Source of the DNA: Planctomycetota bacterium | GTDB lineage: Bacteria; Planctomycetota; UBA1135; GCA-002686595 | NCBI GenBank assembly: GCA_002686945.1 | Contig: NYYZ01000029.1 | Coordinates: forward strand, 186,001 to 250,000 | Reading direction: 5' to 3' | DNA length: 64,000 nucleotides | Part shown: positions 1 through 8,879 of the stretch, one piece after another | Numbering within the stretch: position 1 is the stretch's first letter | Layout: each line of letters begins with the position of its first letter | Made by a program: the position numbers and the translations under genes | Notes under the pieces: generated by a model | Database searches by the model: none | What the model saw: the letters and a program-made list of their open reading frames with translations, nothing else | What the model was told of the DNA's origin: nothing

Positions 1-232
1 CCAGACGCAGGTTGGAGGCGTTTCCACTCTGATTGTAGTCGACGATGAATGAGAGCCCGGAGCCCGCGGGATCAGATACGACCGATCCGGGGGCGTTCGC
101 AGAAATCAGGCCAGAGCCCGCGTCTCCGCCACAGCCAGCCAAAGTCAGACACGCCAGCGCAAAGCTGGCCTGCAGTAGTGCAGCAATGGTCAGAGGAAGT
201 GGTCGTCGCAAATCAAAAAGGAGCCTGTTCAT
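1..232 (-). CDS. Lipoprotein, N-terminal part (runs off left edge)
   Basis: An open frame starts at ATG 232-230 and continues through the window edge, giving 77 visible codons. The N-terminus is a lipoprotein signal: arginines near residues 9-10, a hydrophobic stretch, then a lipobox LTLAGC with the lipidated Cys at about residue 34. A Gly/Ser/Asp-rich linker follows (GGDAGSGLIS), then the start of a folded part (GLSFIVDYNQSGNASNLRL). I see no clear Shine-Dalgarno. Function is unknown; the protein is expected to be membrane-anchored after export. It lies on the same strand as pyrB, about 700 bases downstream of it, so it is probably a separate transcript. Confidence 0.65.
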   Translation of the reverse strand, partial: MNRLLFDLRRPLPLTIAALLQASFALACLTLAGCGGDAGSGLISANAPGSVVSDPAGSGLSFIVDYNQSGNASNLRL

Positions 233-926
233 GGAAATGTATGACCGCTGCAATGAATTGCGTGCGGGGTCTAGTGGTCGCAGTTGGACCGCGCGCTCCC
301 ACTGGGGGAATGCACGGCTCGTACTAAGCTGATGTCGTGTTCCCGGGCCTGCCCGGGGTAGCATCATCTGTGTGAAGATCGATCGACTTGTTGTGGATTG
401 GGTTTGCAGGCCGCGCTACCCGAGGGGCACACGGCTGTTGGGGACACTGTTCTCAGGGGGGACGCTTCCTTGGACGCCCTAGTGTGGAACACCCTGCGGG
501 GGGTCCACCATCGGGACGGACGCCACTGGGAGCACACGGTCGGGTTCACATTGTGATGACCTTGAGCCAGGGGTCAAGGGCAAGGACGCCAACAGTCAAG
601 CCGGGGCGGCTAGGGGTTACCCTCCTGCACCCGCCAGGTCACCCCCCCCGGGGGCCTGGCAAAGGCAGTTCCGCCATCCGGCCGACGGCTGACACCCCCC
701 TGCATGCAACTCCCGTTCCACGACTCGCCGGGCAGGACCCGGCTCCGCCATGGCCTGGAGACCCCTGGGAGGGGGGTAGGAGCCCGGAAACAACCCCGTG
801 TACCACTTTGGGACTCCAAGATGGGCGCTGTCTGGGGTGCCCATGTGCGGAAGCGCACACTTCAATCCCCTCCCCTGGCTGGGCCCAGCCCGCGCCCAAG
901 CCTCTCTCTGAGACCCATCGAAGCGC
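233..926. other. Long intergenic region without a supported gene
   Basis: Nearly 700 bases between pyrB and the lipoprotein start. Open frames here on both strands are Pro/Arg/Gly-rich and look like GC-driven artefacts. A compact hairpin (CCCGGGC / GCCCGGG) sits near 343-359 but has no T-run on either strand. I see no tRNA, RNase P or tmRNA signature. Confidence 0.5.
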
Positions 927-2249
927 TCAGCTCCCGGCGGGGAAAAACTCGAGCAATCCGGCCTGATCCGCATCGGACAGGAATACCAGATGGTCGGGGC
1001 GCACCTTGCGCAGGGCTGATGATCCTGGCGGGTGGTAGCGCTGGGTAGTGGAACAGCCCACAAAGCGATAGAGAAGGTCCCTGGAACAATAGGCGCAGCG
1101 GGCGCATAGGGGCTGACGCGAAGCAAGCACAAAGCGCGGTTCCACATGCCGGGGCTCTGTACGTGAAATGCAGCTCGGATTCGGGCAGGGATTGGCCCCC
1201 ACAGAAACCGGCCAGGACTCAACAGGCTGGGGACTGACTCCGGGCAAGTCGATCTTGCCCATCATTGCGGACAGCAAGGCCATGCGAATGGGAACTCCAC
1301 GACCCGCCTGCTTGAAGTAGATGCTGCGCGGGTCCTCGTCGATGTCGCTGGAGATTTCGTCCCTGCGCGGCAGGGGGTGCATGACTACTGCGTCCCTCAG
1401 AGACTCTGCCGCCATGTCTCGGCGTTCGAGGCGCATGTACTGATCACTCGCTCCATCGCCCTGGTCAAAACGCTCGGTCTGGGGGCGAGTCATATAAAGC
1501 GCATCCACATGCTGCAGCTCCCAACCCCTGGCGTCGGTGAACAGTGAGAGTTGGTGGGGCTTCTGGGGGGTCAAGTACATTGCATCGCTCTCCCCCGCCA
1601 GGGCCCCCAGCCTGCGCGTATCAGCACGCACAGGCTCTACGCCAAATTCCTCACGCAATCGCCGCACCACATACTCGGGCATCTCGAACCCCGGCTGGGG
1701 CACACAAACGATGCCCGCCCCAAAGCGCGCCAGCGCATAGGCGAAGGAGTGCACTGTGCGACTGTACTTCAGGTCTCCCGCAAGCACGACCTCGAGGCCT
1801 TCAATGTGCCCCCGTTCCACATGCAAGTTGTAGAGATCGCAGAGCGTTTGAGTCGGATGTTCATGCGCTCCGTCACCAGCGTTGACCACGGGCACAGGGG
1901 AGTAGCTCGCGGCCAGGCGAGCAGCTCCCTCGCTGGGATGGCGCAGCACAATCACATCTGCGTAGCCGCCCCCCACCACGCGCACCGTATCTGCCAGGGA
2001 TTCACCCTTGACCGCGCTCGAACTGGTCATCTCGGCGGCAGTCAGGACGCCGCCGCCCAGGCGCAACATGGCGGACTCGAACGACAGGCGCGTGCGGGTC
2101 GAGGGCTCATAGAAGACGCTGGCGGCGATCATGCCACGGCACATCTCACTCTGGCCCCTAGGATCCGCTGCAAAACGGTCAGCCCAGGCGAACAAAGCCT
2201 GGATCTCCTCAAGGGAGAGATCGTCAATTGAGACGAGGTGTCGAATCAA
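927..2249 (-). CDS. pyrB: Aspartate carbamoyltransferase with C-terminal PyrI-type zinc domain
   Basis: Catalyses carbamoyl phosphate + aspartate to carbamoyl aspartate, the committed step of pyrimidine synthesis. Residues 1 to about 333 are a complete catalytic chain: carbamoyl-phosphate loop STRTR (50-54), HPTQTLCD (131-138), HPLPR (291-295). At 440 residues it is about 130 longer than usual. The extra part contains CPNPSCIS (C355, C360) and CARCAYC (C385, C388). This is the C-x4-C ... C-x2-C zinc ribbon by which the regulatory chain PyrI contacts PyrB (E. coli PyrI has CPNSNCIS ... CKYC). The roughly 100-residue nucleotide-binding domain of PyrI is absent; only about 20 residues separate the two parts. 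A tail of about 40 residues follows. Start is TTG at 2249 with AGGA nine bases upstream; a frame stop at 2304-2306 limits extension. Confidence 0.93.
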   Translation of the reverse strand: MIRHLVSIDDLSLEEIQALFAWADRFAADPRGQSEMCRGMIAASVFYEPSTRTRLSFESAMLRLGGGVLTAAEMTSSSAVKGESLADTVRVVGGGYADVIVLRHPSEGAARLAASYSPVPVVNAGDGAHEHPTQTLCDLYNLHVERGHIEGLEVVLAGDLKYSRTVHSFAYALARFGAGIVCVPQPGFEMPEYVVRRLREEFGVEPVRADTRRLGALAGESDAMYLTPQKPHQLSLFTDARGWELQHVDALYMTRPQTERFDQGDGASDQYMRLERRDMAAESLRDAVVMHPLPRRDEISSDIDEDPRSIYFKQAGRGVPIRMALLSAMMGKIDLPGVSPQPVESWPVSVGANPCPNPSCISRTEPRHVEPRFVLASRQPLCARCAYCSRDLLYRFVGCSTTQRYHPPGSSALRKVRPDHLVFLSDADQAGLLEFFPAGS

Positions 2250-2338
2250 ATCCAGGGTTCCTGTGGGTGGAAGGACTGGGCGTTGGGGTACGCCGGTCGG
2301 TCCCTAGGGGCAGCAGCCTACGGCTTGCCCCGCCCCCG

Positions 2339-3412
2339 TCAATCCGAAATGTCAAGGAGAGCCTGCAGGGGGCTGGAATCTCCCCCCAAGAAGGCCGCCA
2401 GAGCCTCCGCCTGGGACTTGTCATAGAGCGCCGCCTGCCCGGATGTGCGAGTCCAGTCTCCTGGCAGACCGAGTGCCTCGAGAACACATCTGGCCACCGC
2501 GGCACGGGCACCCTGGGGATCATCGAGCACATCGAGAGCAACCCCCGCGTCCGGGCTTGGGCGCCTGGCAGAAGCCTGCTCCCCGCGACTGCGAAGAATC
2601 ACCTCGGGTGGGGAAGGCAAACTGGACCCCAGACTCGGACTCGGGTGATTCGACTGCCCGCCATCCATCGGCAGCAACCGAAGCACCAGATCTGCCCCCG
2701 CAGCGGCCATGCGGGCCTGCTCCTGCCCCGCACGCTCCACCGCCAGGGGAGCATCATCGCGCTCACCTGCGGTGTCGATCCACTCCACTGGCCAGGGACC
2801 CAAGCTGCCGCGACCTTGGACCGCGTCCCGCGTGGTTCCCTCCTCAGAACTGGTCAGAGCTTGTTCCTCGCCGATCATCAAGTTGAACAGGGTGGACTTC
2901 CCAGCGTTGACCTCTCCCACGAGGACCACGCGAACAGGCTTCAGCCAGAACCGCTGCAGTCGCCAGTGATCCAGCAGATTCGTCGCCTGGCTGGCATCCG
3001 CCCTGGCAAGAATCTCCACCAGGGACCGTCGCAGGTGCCCCCTGCCCTGATCCAACAACAACCGCGCGCCCGCGCTGCAGGGAGCTTCTGGAACCCGCGC
3101 GAGAGCAGCGGCCTCAAGGCTCAACCCGGCACTGGACTGGCGCGCTGAGGGCTCCCCCACAAGAAGCCTTTCAACCAGCGCCGGACTACCGTGCACATGC
3201 AGCTCCAAAGAGCCATCTGGACAAGCCACCAACAATCCTTCATCCAGGACCTCCCCATCCAAGCTCGGACGCACAAGGTGAACGGATCCAGGCGGCACCT
3301 CATGCAAACCAAAACGCTCCAGAGTCTCCTTACGCGTCGATTCGTGGAAACGCAGAACCGCCACACCTGCCGGTCCATGAGGAGTGACCAGCTCAAGCCC
3401 CGAACCAGCCAC
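2339..3412 (-). CDS. MnmE/TrmE-like GTPase, shortened and degenerate
   Basis: The layout matches the tRNA-modification GTPase MnmE: an N-terminal folate-binding-like domain ([13 protein letters not shown]), a helical part, and an inserted G domain with G1 GEVNAGKS (166-173), G2 GTTRD (192-196) and G3 DTAGE (213-217). At 357 residues it is about 100 shorter than typical MnmE. The G4 NKxD motif is not recognisable; that place reads VILRSRGEQ. The C-terminal C-x-G-K motif that carries the catalytic Cys is absent, and the protein ends LQALLDISD. Start is GTG 3412, two bases after the coaX stop, so the genes are probably coupled. It may be a divergent MnmE paralogue with lost modification activity. 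I cannot tell whether a full-length MnmE exists elsewhere. Confidence 0.75.
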   Translation of the reverse strand: MAGSGLELVTPHGPAGVAVLRFHESTRKETLERFGLHEVPPGSVHLVRPSLDGEVLDEGLLVACPDGSLELHVHGSPALVERLLVGEPSARQSSAGLSLEAAALARVPEAPCSAGARLLLDQGRGHLRRSLVEILARADASQATNLLDHWRLQRFWLKPVRVVLVGEVNAGKSTLFNLMIGEEQALTSSEEGTTRDAVQGRGSLGPWPVEWIDTAGERDDAPLAVERAGQEQARMAAAGADLVLRLLPMDGGQSNHPSPSLGSSLPSPPEVILRSRGEQASARRPSPDAGVALDVLDDPQGARAAVARCVLEALGLPGDWTRTSGQAALYDKSQAEALAAFLGGDSSPLQALLDISD

Positions 3413-3414
3413 GC

Positions 3415-4206
3415 TCAGCCCCCGTAACCTGCGGCCATGCCCCTTGCCAACAAATGCTGATCCTCGATCAAGGCCGGGCCCAATTCACCGAGAGCCTCCC
3501 GCAAGAAATCCCTAGCTCCTCCCGTGAACACAATGGTTGCACCCTCCATTTCCGCCTCCCGTGCGATCCCTCGCACCAGGGCCCTTGCCGTCCCCGCAAG
3601 TCCCACGGCTACGCCGGAAGCCAGAGCCCCCTCCGTATCACGGCCGAGTGCAGCAACTCCAGGGCGTGGCTCGATCCTTGGAAGACGAGCCCCGCCCTGG
3701 TGCAAGGCCCCCGCCAGCAGGCTAGGTCCGGGCGCGATCGCACCACCCAGGAAATGACCACGGTCCACGCTCCAGCGCACAGCGTCCACGGTCAAGGCGG
3801 TACCCAGCTGAACCACGATCGCGTTGGACTGGATGTGTTCAAGAGCTCCCCGAGCAGCAAACAGACGGTCGAAACCGACGCTCTCAGGAGTGTCAACCTC
3901 AAGGATCAGGCCATGGGGCGGATTCAGAGCAACCGGACCAGAACCAGCGAGGCAGCCCTTGAGTTCCTCGGCGGCCTCTCGCGCGCAGACACTCGAAATC
4001 AAGCGGGGTTGCGGGGCCTGGGCCACAGCCGCCAGAGACTCTGTCGAGAGTGCAGACAAAAGATCTTCAAGCCCTGCGGCAAAGAGCCTTCGGGGCTCAC
4101 CGGATTGGGGCAACCAGGTCAGCTTGGCGCGGGTGTTGCCCAGATCAAAACAGAACACCCCGAGGCTCCCGGCAGCTGGGAGAGACGCTCCCACCGGGGC
4201 ACTCAA
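3415..4206 (-). CDS. coaX: Type III pantothenate kinase
   Basis: First step of coenzyme A synthesis: ATP-dependent phosphorylation of pantothenate by the ASKHA-fold, CoaX-type enzyme. Visible signatures: phosphate loop DLGNTRAK near residue 21, VGFDRLFAA (family GxDR pantothenate-site motif), [11 protein letters not shown], then GGAIAPG. The length of 263 is normal. The only plausible start is TTG at 4206, overlapping the TGA of the upstream PDZ gene (TTGA), so translation is probably coupled. A roughly 15-residue Ala/Gly leader precedes the conserved core. Confidence 0.92.
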   Translation of the reverse strand: MSAPVGASLPAAGSLGVFCFDLGNTRAKLTWLPQSGEPRRLFAAGLEDLLSALSTESLAAVAQAPQPRLISSVCAREAAEELKGCLAGSGPVALNPPHGLILEVDTPESVGFDRLFAARGALEHIQSNAIVVQLGTALTVDAVRWSVDRGHFLGGAIAPGPSLLAGALHQGGARLPRIEPRPGVAALGRDTEGALASGVAVGLAGTARALVRGIAREAEMEGATIVFTGGARDFLREALGELGPALIEDQHLLARGMAAGYGG

Positions 4207-5198
4207 TCGGACTCGGGGCTGCGGTAGACCTTGGTCGTGCGGCGGCCCATGTTCTCAACCACCACTTCCCAGACCGTGTATGTGTCCTTGTTGTTCTTGA
4301 CGAACTTGATCGCTTCCTGCTTGCTGCTGACCGGATAACCATTGATGGAAATAATGATGTCTCCAGACTTGGCTCCATGGCGTGCGGCTATCGAGCCCGG
4401 CTTGACATCGGTGATCTCGACTCCAGCTCGCTTTCCGTCCTTGTCGAAGTGCGTACGCATTTGCACGTCCTGAGTCAAAATGCGCTGGTAGTCGCGGCCG
4501 AACTCTTCCATATCGGTGCTGCCCAGTTCCCAGGTGTTTCCGCCCAGATGGCGGGATTCCAGGGGCACGATGGCCACAGGCCTTGTGAAGGTCGGCATCT
4601 CGTCGCGCATAGGCTGTACCACAGCGCCCTCGCCCACCACATGGATCAGAACATCTCCCTCGAGAAGACCGGGCACGATGATCTCGTTCTCCCTGTCAGC
4701 GTTGTCGGGAAAGGCAAACTCCACCGCTTCTGGTCGAATCCTGCGCACCACAATGCCCTTGTTCGGCGGGGGCAAACTGTCCCCGACCTTCAGATTGGCG
4801 GTCTCACCTCCGAGCTTGTAACGCACGAAGATCAGCGACTTGCCCGGATCGACCACATCCACCTGGAGGTAGAGAATCGAGAGCACATCAGCCACCGGCT
4901 GATACTTGGGCTTCTCTGGTCCGGTATCGATCACAGGTTCGACGATCACTTCCGGGGGTTTGCCGGTCCAGTTCATGTTGATCCAAAGGGGCCGCACCTG
5001 CTGGTTGTAGTCCACGGTGGTGGCCCGGGCCTCTTGGATCTGGATGCCCGACTCGAGAATGCCGCGCACCTGAGCCTCATCGAAAGGCTTGCCCATGGCT
5101 TCCTGTCTTCCACGGAAGTCCATCACGTTGGCACCCAGGCCCACGGCGGCAGCGATGCTGGTGCCCCAGCAGAGGAGGGAGATAGATGATGCCTTCAT
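4203..5198 (-). CDS. GspC-like inner-membrane protein with PDZ domain
   Basis: 331 residues: a single N-terminal membrane/signal segment (about residues 5-25), a middle beta-rich region resembling the GspC/PilP homology domain (LQVDVVDPGKSLIFVRY ... LKVGDSLPP ... GIVVRRIRPEAVEFAF), and a C-terminal PDZ domain (about 250-325; VKPGSIAARHGAKSGDIIISINGYPV). This order is that of type II secretion protein GspC, which links the secretin to the inner-membrane platform. No other gsp gene is in the window, but a secretin and PilP-like domain are encoded at 13.7-16.9 kb. It could equally be a stand-alone PDZ scaffold. ATG start, first gene of the group with coaX. Confidence 0.6.
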   Translation of the reverse strand: MKASSISLLCWGTSIAAAVGLGANVMDFRGRQEAMGKPFDEAQVRGILESGIQIQEARATTVDYNQQVRPLWINMNWTGKPPEVIVEPVIDTGPEKPKYQPVADVLSILYLQVDVVDPGKSLIFVRYKLGGETANLKVGDSLPPPNKGIVVRRIRPEAVEFAFPDNADRENEIIVPGLLEGDVLIHVVGEGAVVQPMRDEMPTFTRPVAIVPLESRHLGGNTWELGSTDMEEFGRDYQRILTQDVQMRTHFDKDGKRAGVEITDVKPGSIAARHGAKSGDIIISINGYPVSSKQEAIKFVKNNKDTYTVWEVVVENMGRRTTKVYRSPESD

Positions 5199-5538
5199 GG
5201 GTGCTTCAGTTACGTGAGCCTGTGCAGGACGGCGTCCGGCTCGATTGCTGCTGTATGCGCGGTGAAATCATAGGATACAGTGGGATCCTGGCGCGGACCA
5301 TCATGGCCGGTCCGGCCTCCCCAGACCACTACCAGGGGCAAAACCCGCCGCATGGGAGGGTTCGGACCCTTCATGACGCACCTGCAGGTGGATTATTCCC
5401 CATTCCGGCGTCATTCCCCAATCCGGGCAGGCTCCCCCTCACCACCAGCCCCCGCGCGGGGGCGGCAATGCCAGGGCTGAAGTCGACCAGAGGGCAACCA
5501 CTTGCGCGTCATGCAGCGCGAGATTCCAGGGTCAGGCC
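5199..5538. other. Intergenic region with GC-rich palindrome
   Basis: About 340 bases between the isomerase-like gene and the GspC-like gene, with no credible frame. It contains the palindrome GCCCCCGC/GCGGGGGC near 5450-5466. On the minus strand a TATGAT box lies about 70 bases upstream of the GspC-like start, but I cannot pair it with a convincing -35 element. Confidence 0.4.
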
Positions 5539-6438
5539 TCAGGCGTCGATGCGACGGTAGGCGCTGAGAAGGGCCTCAAGCCCCTCCTCGCCCGACTTGC
5601 TGCAGCCGTGTTCCATTCCGATGACCCCGGTGAATTCCTTCTTGCGCAGCCACTTGGTCAAAGCAACATAGTCGAGCTTCCCGGTGCCGGGCTCCTTACG
5701 GCCAGGGGAGGCACCATACTGGATGTAACTGATCTGGTCCCAGCACTTCTCCGCGTTCTCAATCAGCTTCTTGCCGTTACCGATTTCTCCCTCGTGGTAG
5801 AAGTCCGCCAGCAGCTTGCATGATTTTCGGTCCACCAATTTGGCGAGCAGATGCCCATCCTCAAAGGAACGCAGCAAGGGTGGTCCGCCGGTGACTCCAT
5901 GAGAAAGGGGCTCAAGAGCAAGAATGATGCCCTGCTCCTCGACGATGTCACAGCAACGCTTCATCATATCGACCGAATTCTCGATCTGCTTCTCACGCGG
6001 AAGTGAGTCGTCCCGAGGGCCCGGGATCATAGTCATGTGCGTCTGACCGGTAAGCTTGGCCATGGTGACGCCAGCGCGCATGTCCTTGAGAACTTTTTCC
6101 GTGCCCTCCTTGGTTGGCTCATAGAACTTGACCCCGTGACCTGTACTGATCACGGCCACCCCAAGTTCCATCCCCTTGTCCTTGCAGAATCCGCCCACCT
6201 TCTCCTGCATCTCGGGCTTTTGACGCGACAGCCAGTTCTCCTCCCAGGCGCGGAAACCCTGGTCGTAGGCAAACTGCAGTTGCTCAAGAAATCCCTTGGG
6301 AGCAGTGGGGAGCAGGCCAAGGTGGGGAGCGAATTTGGCCGTGAAGGGCTTGGCAACTTCAAACGCGCCGAAGGCAAGGCCCGAAGCCAGCGCGGCAAGA
6401 GAGCCACCCGTGAATGTGCAGAAAGTTCGTCGATCCAT
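5539..6438 (-). CDS. Sugar phosphate isomerase/epimerase-like TIM-barrel protein
   Basis: A xylose isomerase-like TIM barrel of the hydroxypyruvate isomerase/sugar epimerase type. Supporting motifs: GIILALEPLS (metal-binding Glu strand), ADFYHEGEIG (Asp/His ligands), and the terminal strand GVIGMEHGCS. The start ATG 6438 was chosen because the frame upstream runs through the neighbouring membrane-protein gene. The resulting 299-residue protein begins MDRRTFCTFTGGSLAALASG, a Tat-like signal (RR, then a hydrophobic run), so it may be exported. Planctomycetes encode many such Tat-exported barrels. Substrate cannot be deduced. Confidence 0.78.
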   Translation of the reverse strand: MDRRTFCTFTGGSLAALASGLAFGAFEVAKPFTAKFAPHLGLLPTAPKGFLEQLQFAYDQGFRAWEENWLSRQKPEMQEKVGGFCKDKGMELGVAVISTGHGVKFYEPTKEGTEKVLKDMRAGVTMAKLTGQTHMTMIPGPRDDSLPREKQIENSVDMMKRCCDIVEEQGIILALEPLSHGVTGGPPLLRSFEDGHLLAKLVDRKSCKLLADFYHEGEIGNGKKLIENAEKCWDQISYIQYGASPGRKEPGTGKLDYVALTKWLRKKEFTGVIGMEHGCSKSGEEGLEALLSAYRRIDA

Positions 6439-6560
6439 GGTCCCAGTTGACCACAACCGCCATGGCCCGGGCGGGGGCAATTCGAGTTTCTGGGCCAACG
6501 ACCAGCCTCCGCCGCGGCGTCCTCCGCAGGCCCGGGCGCAGCCAATGATCTCCGGCGCCC

Positions 6561-6983
6561 TCAGCAGGGAGCTGCCGCCCGCCGTTGGACCTCCATGCGC
6601 CCGGCGAGCCAGGCAACCACCAGATACAGTGGCATCTCCACGATCATCCATGTCGGCCCATCTATGGACATCATGGCCATGATTCCACCTGCCAGTGAAG
6701 CAAGGCCGACAGTCATTGCCAGCAGCATGGGCTCAGAAGCTCCCAGCCGCGCGGCCACCCAGGCGCCCACAAAGGACTGCCCAAGGTGCGCGGCCAGCAC
6801 TACGAAGAAGGCCGCAGTAGGCAGGGTGGCAACCCACGCATTCAGCTGCTCTGGGTCGTCCATGGTAGCCCCTTCGGGCATGGGAAAAAGCACCTTCGCG
6901 TTGAGCATGACCAACGACATGTTCACTGCCATACCAATGATGAGTCCAACGATGACAGCAAGGATGTAACGAATCAAAATCAT
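6561..6983 (-). CDS. Small four-helix membrane protein, function unknown
   Basis: 140 residues with four hydrophobic segments (about 5-25, 55-75, 85-105, 112-130). The short loop between helices 1 and 2 carries PMPEGATMDDPEQLNAW. ATG 6983 is preceded by a strong GGAGG, which supports expression. The last helix is followed by a basic tail (RMEVQRR). I recognise no family; the size and hairpin pattern suit a conserved inner-membrane hypothetical. Same strand as the isomerase-like gene, 122 bases upstream of it. Confidence 0.72.
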   Translation of the reverse strand: MILIRYILAVIVGLIIGMAVNMSLVMLNAKVLFPMPEGATMDDPEQLNAWVATLPTAAFFVVLAAHLGQSFVGAWVAARLGASEPMLLAMTVGLASLAGGIMAMMSIDGPTWMIVEMPLYLVVAWLAGRMEVQRRAAAPC

Positions 6984-7089
6984 GGGAAGCCTCCAGCAGC
7001 AGCATACTGATCAGCATCTTCCTTGTATTCATTTCTTGGTTCATTGGCGGAATTGCGAACCCAGGGGCGGGGGCAAGGAGAGGGAGGGG

Positions 7090-7239
7090 TTACTCCGTCA
7101 GTTCTGCCAACGCGGCGGCGATGTTCATGAGGCTCCCCGCCCAGGTCACGATCTCGGTGCGCAGGGTCGTAGTGCCGGGAGTGTGAGCGAGGATGCGATC
7201 CTTCTCCTTACCGCGCGGACGCGTCCCGACGTTGAACAT
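7090..7239 (-). CDS. Possible small protein of 49 residues
   Basis: A short frame from ATG 7239 to TAA 7090 reads MFNVGTRPRGKEKDRILAHT and continues with an amphipathic C-terminal part (SLMNIAAALAELTE). Third codon positions are mostly G or C, as in the neighbours, and the composition is protein-like. There is no good ribosome binding site. It may be a small hypothetical gene or the tail of a decayed one. Confidence 0.35.
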   Translation of the reverse strand: MFNVGTRPRGKEKDRILAHTPGTTTLRTEIVTWAGSLMNIAAALAELTE

Positions 7240-7278
7240 CTTGTGTCGTGGCGCAGGCTTTAGAAACCAGCGCCCAGA

Positions 7279-8868
7279 CTACTGGGCCAGGCGAAGGCTG
7301 CCGGGACCTGACTCAGAAGGCGGGCTCGGCCCCGTGGGTCCATCTTCAGGGGCGGTGACGCGCTTGGCGCTGCCGCGGATGCCGCGCAGACCAAGCAACA
7401 GTTCCTCTGGCCGATCGGAGGCTGCCAGGGCATCGTCCAGTTCAACAATGCGCTCGCGCACCAGGTGCAGCAGGCTGTGATTGAATGAGACCAGCCCACC
7501 ATCGCCGACGGTTTCGATCACCTTGGCAATTTCGCCCGTGCGCCCCTCATCGATCAACTCGCGCACGTGGGGCGAGGGCACCATCAACTCAAAGGCTGGT
7601 ACCTGGCCCCCATCGCGAGCGGGAACCAGACGCTGCGAGAGAACCCCGGCCAGGTTGTCTGCCAGACGCTGACGCACCTGGTCGTGACGCTCAGTGTCGA
7701 AGAAACCGAGCATGCGGTCGATTGTCTGAGCAGCGTTGACCGTGTGCATGGTGCTCATCACCAGGTGGCCGGTCTCGGTGGCTTCCAATGCCGCCACCAC
7801 CGTGGTGGCATCGCGCACTTCGCCAATCAGGATCACGTCCGGACTCTGGCGCAGGGCATGCCTGAGACCATGGCTGAAGGAAGCAGTGTCTGTGCCCACT
7901 TCCCGCTGACTGATCACGCAGCGCTCTTCGCGGAAGAGCAGCTCGACCGGATCTTCCAGAGTGATGATGTGCCGCTCCTGGGTTTGGTTTATGTGCTGAA
8001 TCATGCCCCCCAAGGTGGTGGACTTGCCAGAACCCGCCACTCCGGTGACCAGGATCAGGCCACGCTGACGACCAGCCAGGGCCTGCAGTTCTTCAGAGGG
8101 CAGTCCCAGACTGTCCAGATCAGGAGCGCACTCGTTCACCCGGCGAATCACCATGGCCGGCTCCCCCATCTGGCGGTAGGCATTGATGCGGAAACGACCC
8201 AGACCATCGAGCTGGATGGCGGAATCGGCCGAACCGTTCTCGTTCCACTCCTCCCAACGGCGCGGGCCCAAAATGCCCTCGAGCACCTCTTTCATCGGCC
8301 CCGGGCCTGGAACCCGTCCAGGCAGAAAGCGGATGCTGCCGTCCACTCGTAGAGAAGGTCGTCCCCCAGCACGCAGAATGATGTCGCTGGCGCCGTCGCT
8401 GACCATGGCCGCCAGCCAGGCTTCAATCTGGTGACGGGGCGAGAACCCTGTCTGGTGCAGGGCAGCCGGTGGCGGAGCGGGTTGTTCCTCTACCTCTTGA
8501 TCCTCGGCCACTTTCTGCTCGGCTGTTTGATCCTCAGCAGACTGCTCCGGACCGGATGAGGCCGTCACGAGTTCAAAGCGCCGGCGGGGTCCACTCTGGG
8601 AAGCGGAATCCAGCTCGCGTTGCTCTTCACTGCAGTCCCGGGAGTCCTGCTTGGAGTCCGACAACTCGGATTCTTCCTGAGGCTCAAGGTCCATGGCGCC
8701 TTCGGAGTCGCAGGGTGCCACATCGCGAAAGGAGAACTCGTCGTCGGGGATTTGAAGATCGGGGTTGGACACAGGCAGGTGGTAGACAGAAACGGTTGGA
8801 AGTCGACCTTCATTCCATCGACAAGGCTGCCCCAGACCCTTGACCCGTCTCAGACTGGGGCAAGCCAA
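7279..8868 (-). CDS. pilT: Type IV pilus retraction ATPase PilT, long acidic N-terminus
   Basis: Hexameric secretion ATPase that drives pilus retraction. Core motifs: Walker A GVAGSGKS (276-283), Asp box ITLEDPVE, Walker B DVILIGE (344-350), and the PilT-type His box GHLVMSTMHT (367-376). Normal PilT is about 350-380 residues; here some 140 acidic, Glu/Gln/Ser-rich residues precede the core (which begins near HQIEAWLAAMV). The C-terminus also extends as a Pro/Ser tail. The start is uncertain: TTG 8868 gives 529 residues; ATG 8696 is an alternative. It follows obg by 11 bases and is apart from pilMNOPQ. No pilB or pilC is in the window. Confidence 0.88.
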   Translation of the reverse strand: MACPSLRRVKGLGQPCRWNEGRLPTVSVYHLPVSNPDLQIPDDEFSFRDVAPCDSEGAMDLEPQEESELSDSKQDSRDCSEEQRELDSASQSGPRRRFELVTASSGPEQSAEDQTAEQKVAEDQEVEEQPAPPPAALHQTGFSPRHQIEAWLAAMVSDGASDIILRAGGRPSLRVDGSIRFLPGRVPGPGPMKEVLEGILGPRRWEEWNENGSADSAIQLDGLGRFRINAYRQMGEPAMVIRRVNECAPDLDSLGLPSEELQALAGRQRGLILVTGVAGSGKSTTLGGMIQHINQTQERHIITLEDPVELLFREERCVISQREVGTDTASFSHGLRHALRQSPDVILIGEVRDATTVVAALEATETGHLVMSTMHTVNAAQTIDRMLGFFDTERHDQVRQRLADNLAGVLSQRLVPARDGGQVPAFELMVPSPHVRELIDEGRTGEIAKVIETVGDGGLVSFNHSLLHLVRERIVELDDALAASDRPEELLLGLRGIRGSAKRVTAPEDGPTGPSPPSESGPGSLRLAQ

Positions 8869-8879
8869 ACTGAAGCAGT

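Noticed and set aside
388-966. Open frames of 80-200 codons on both strands near the left end
   Set aside because: Pro/Arg/Gly/Ser-rich translation with no motif; caused by high GC content. No ribosome binding site or conserved block seen.
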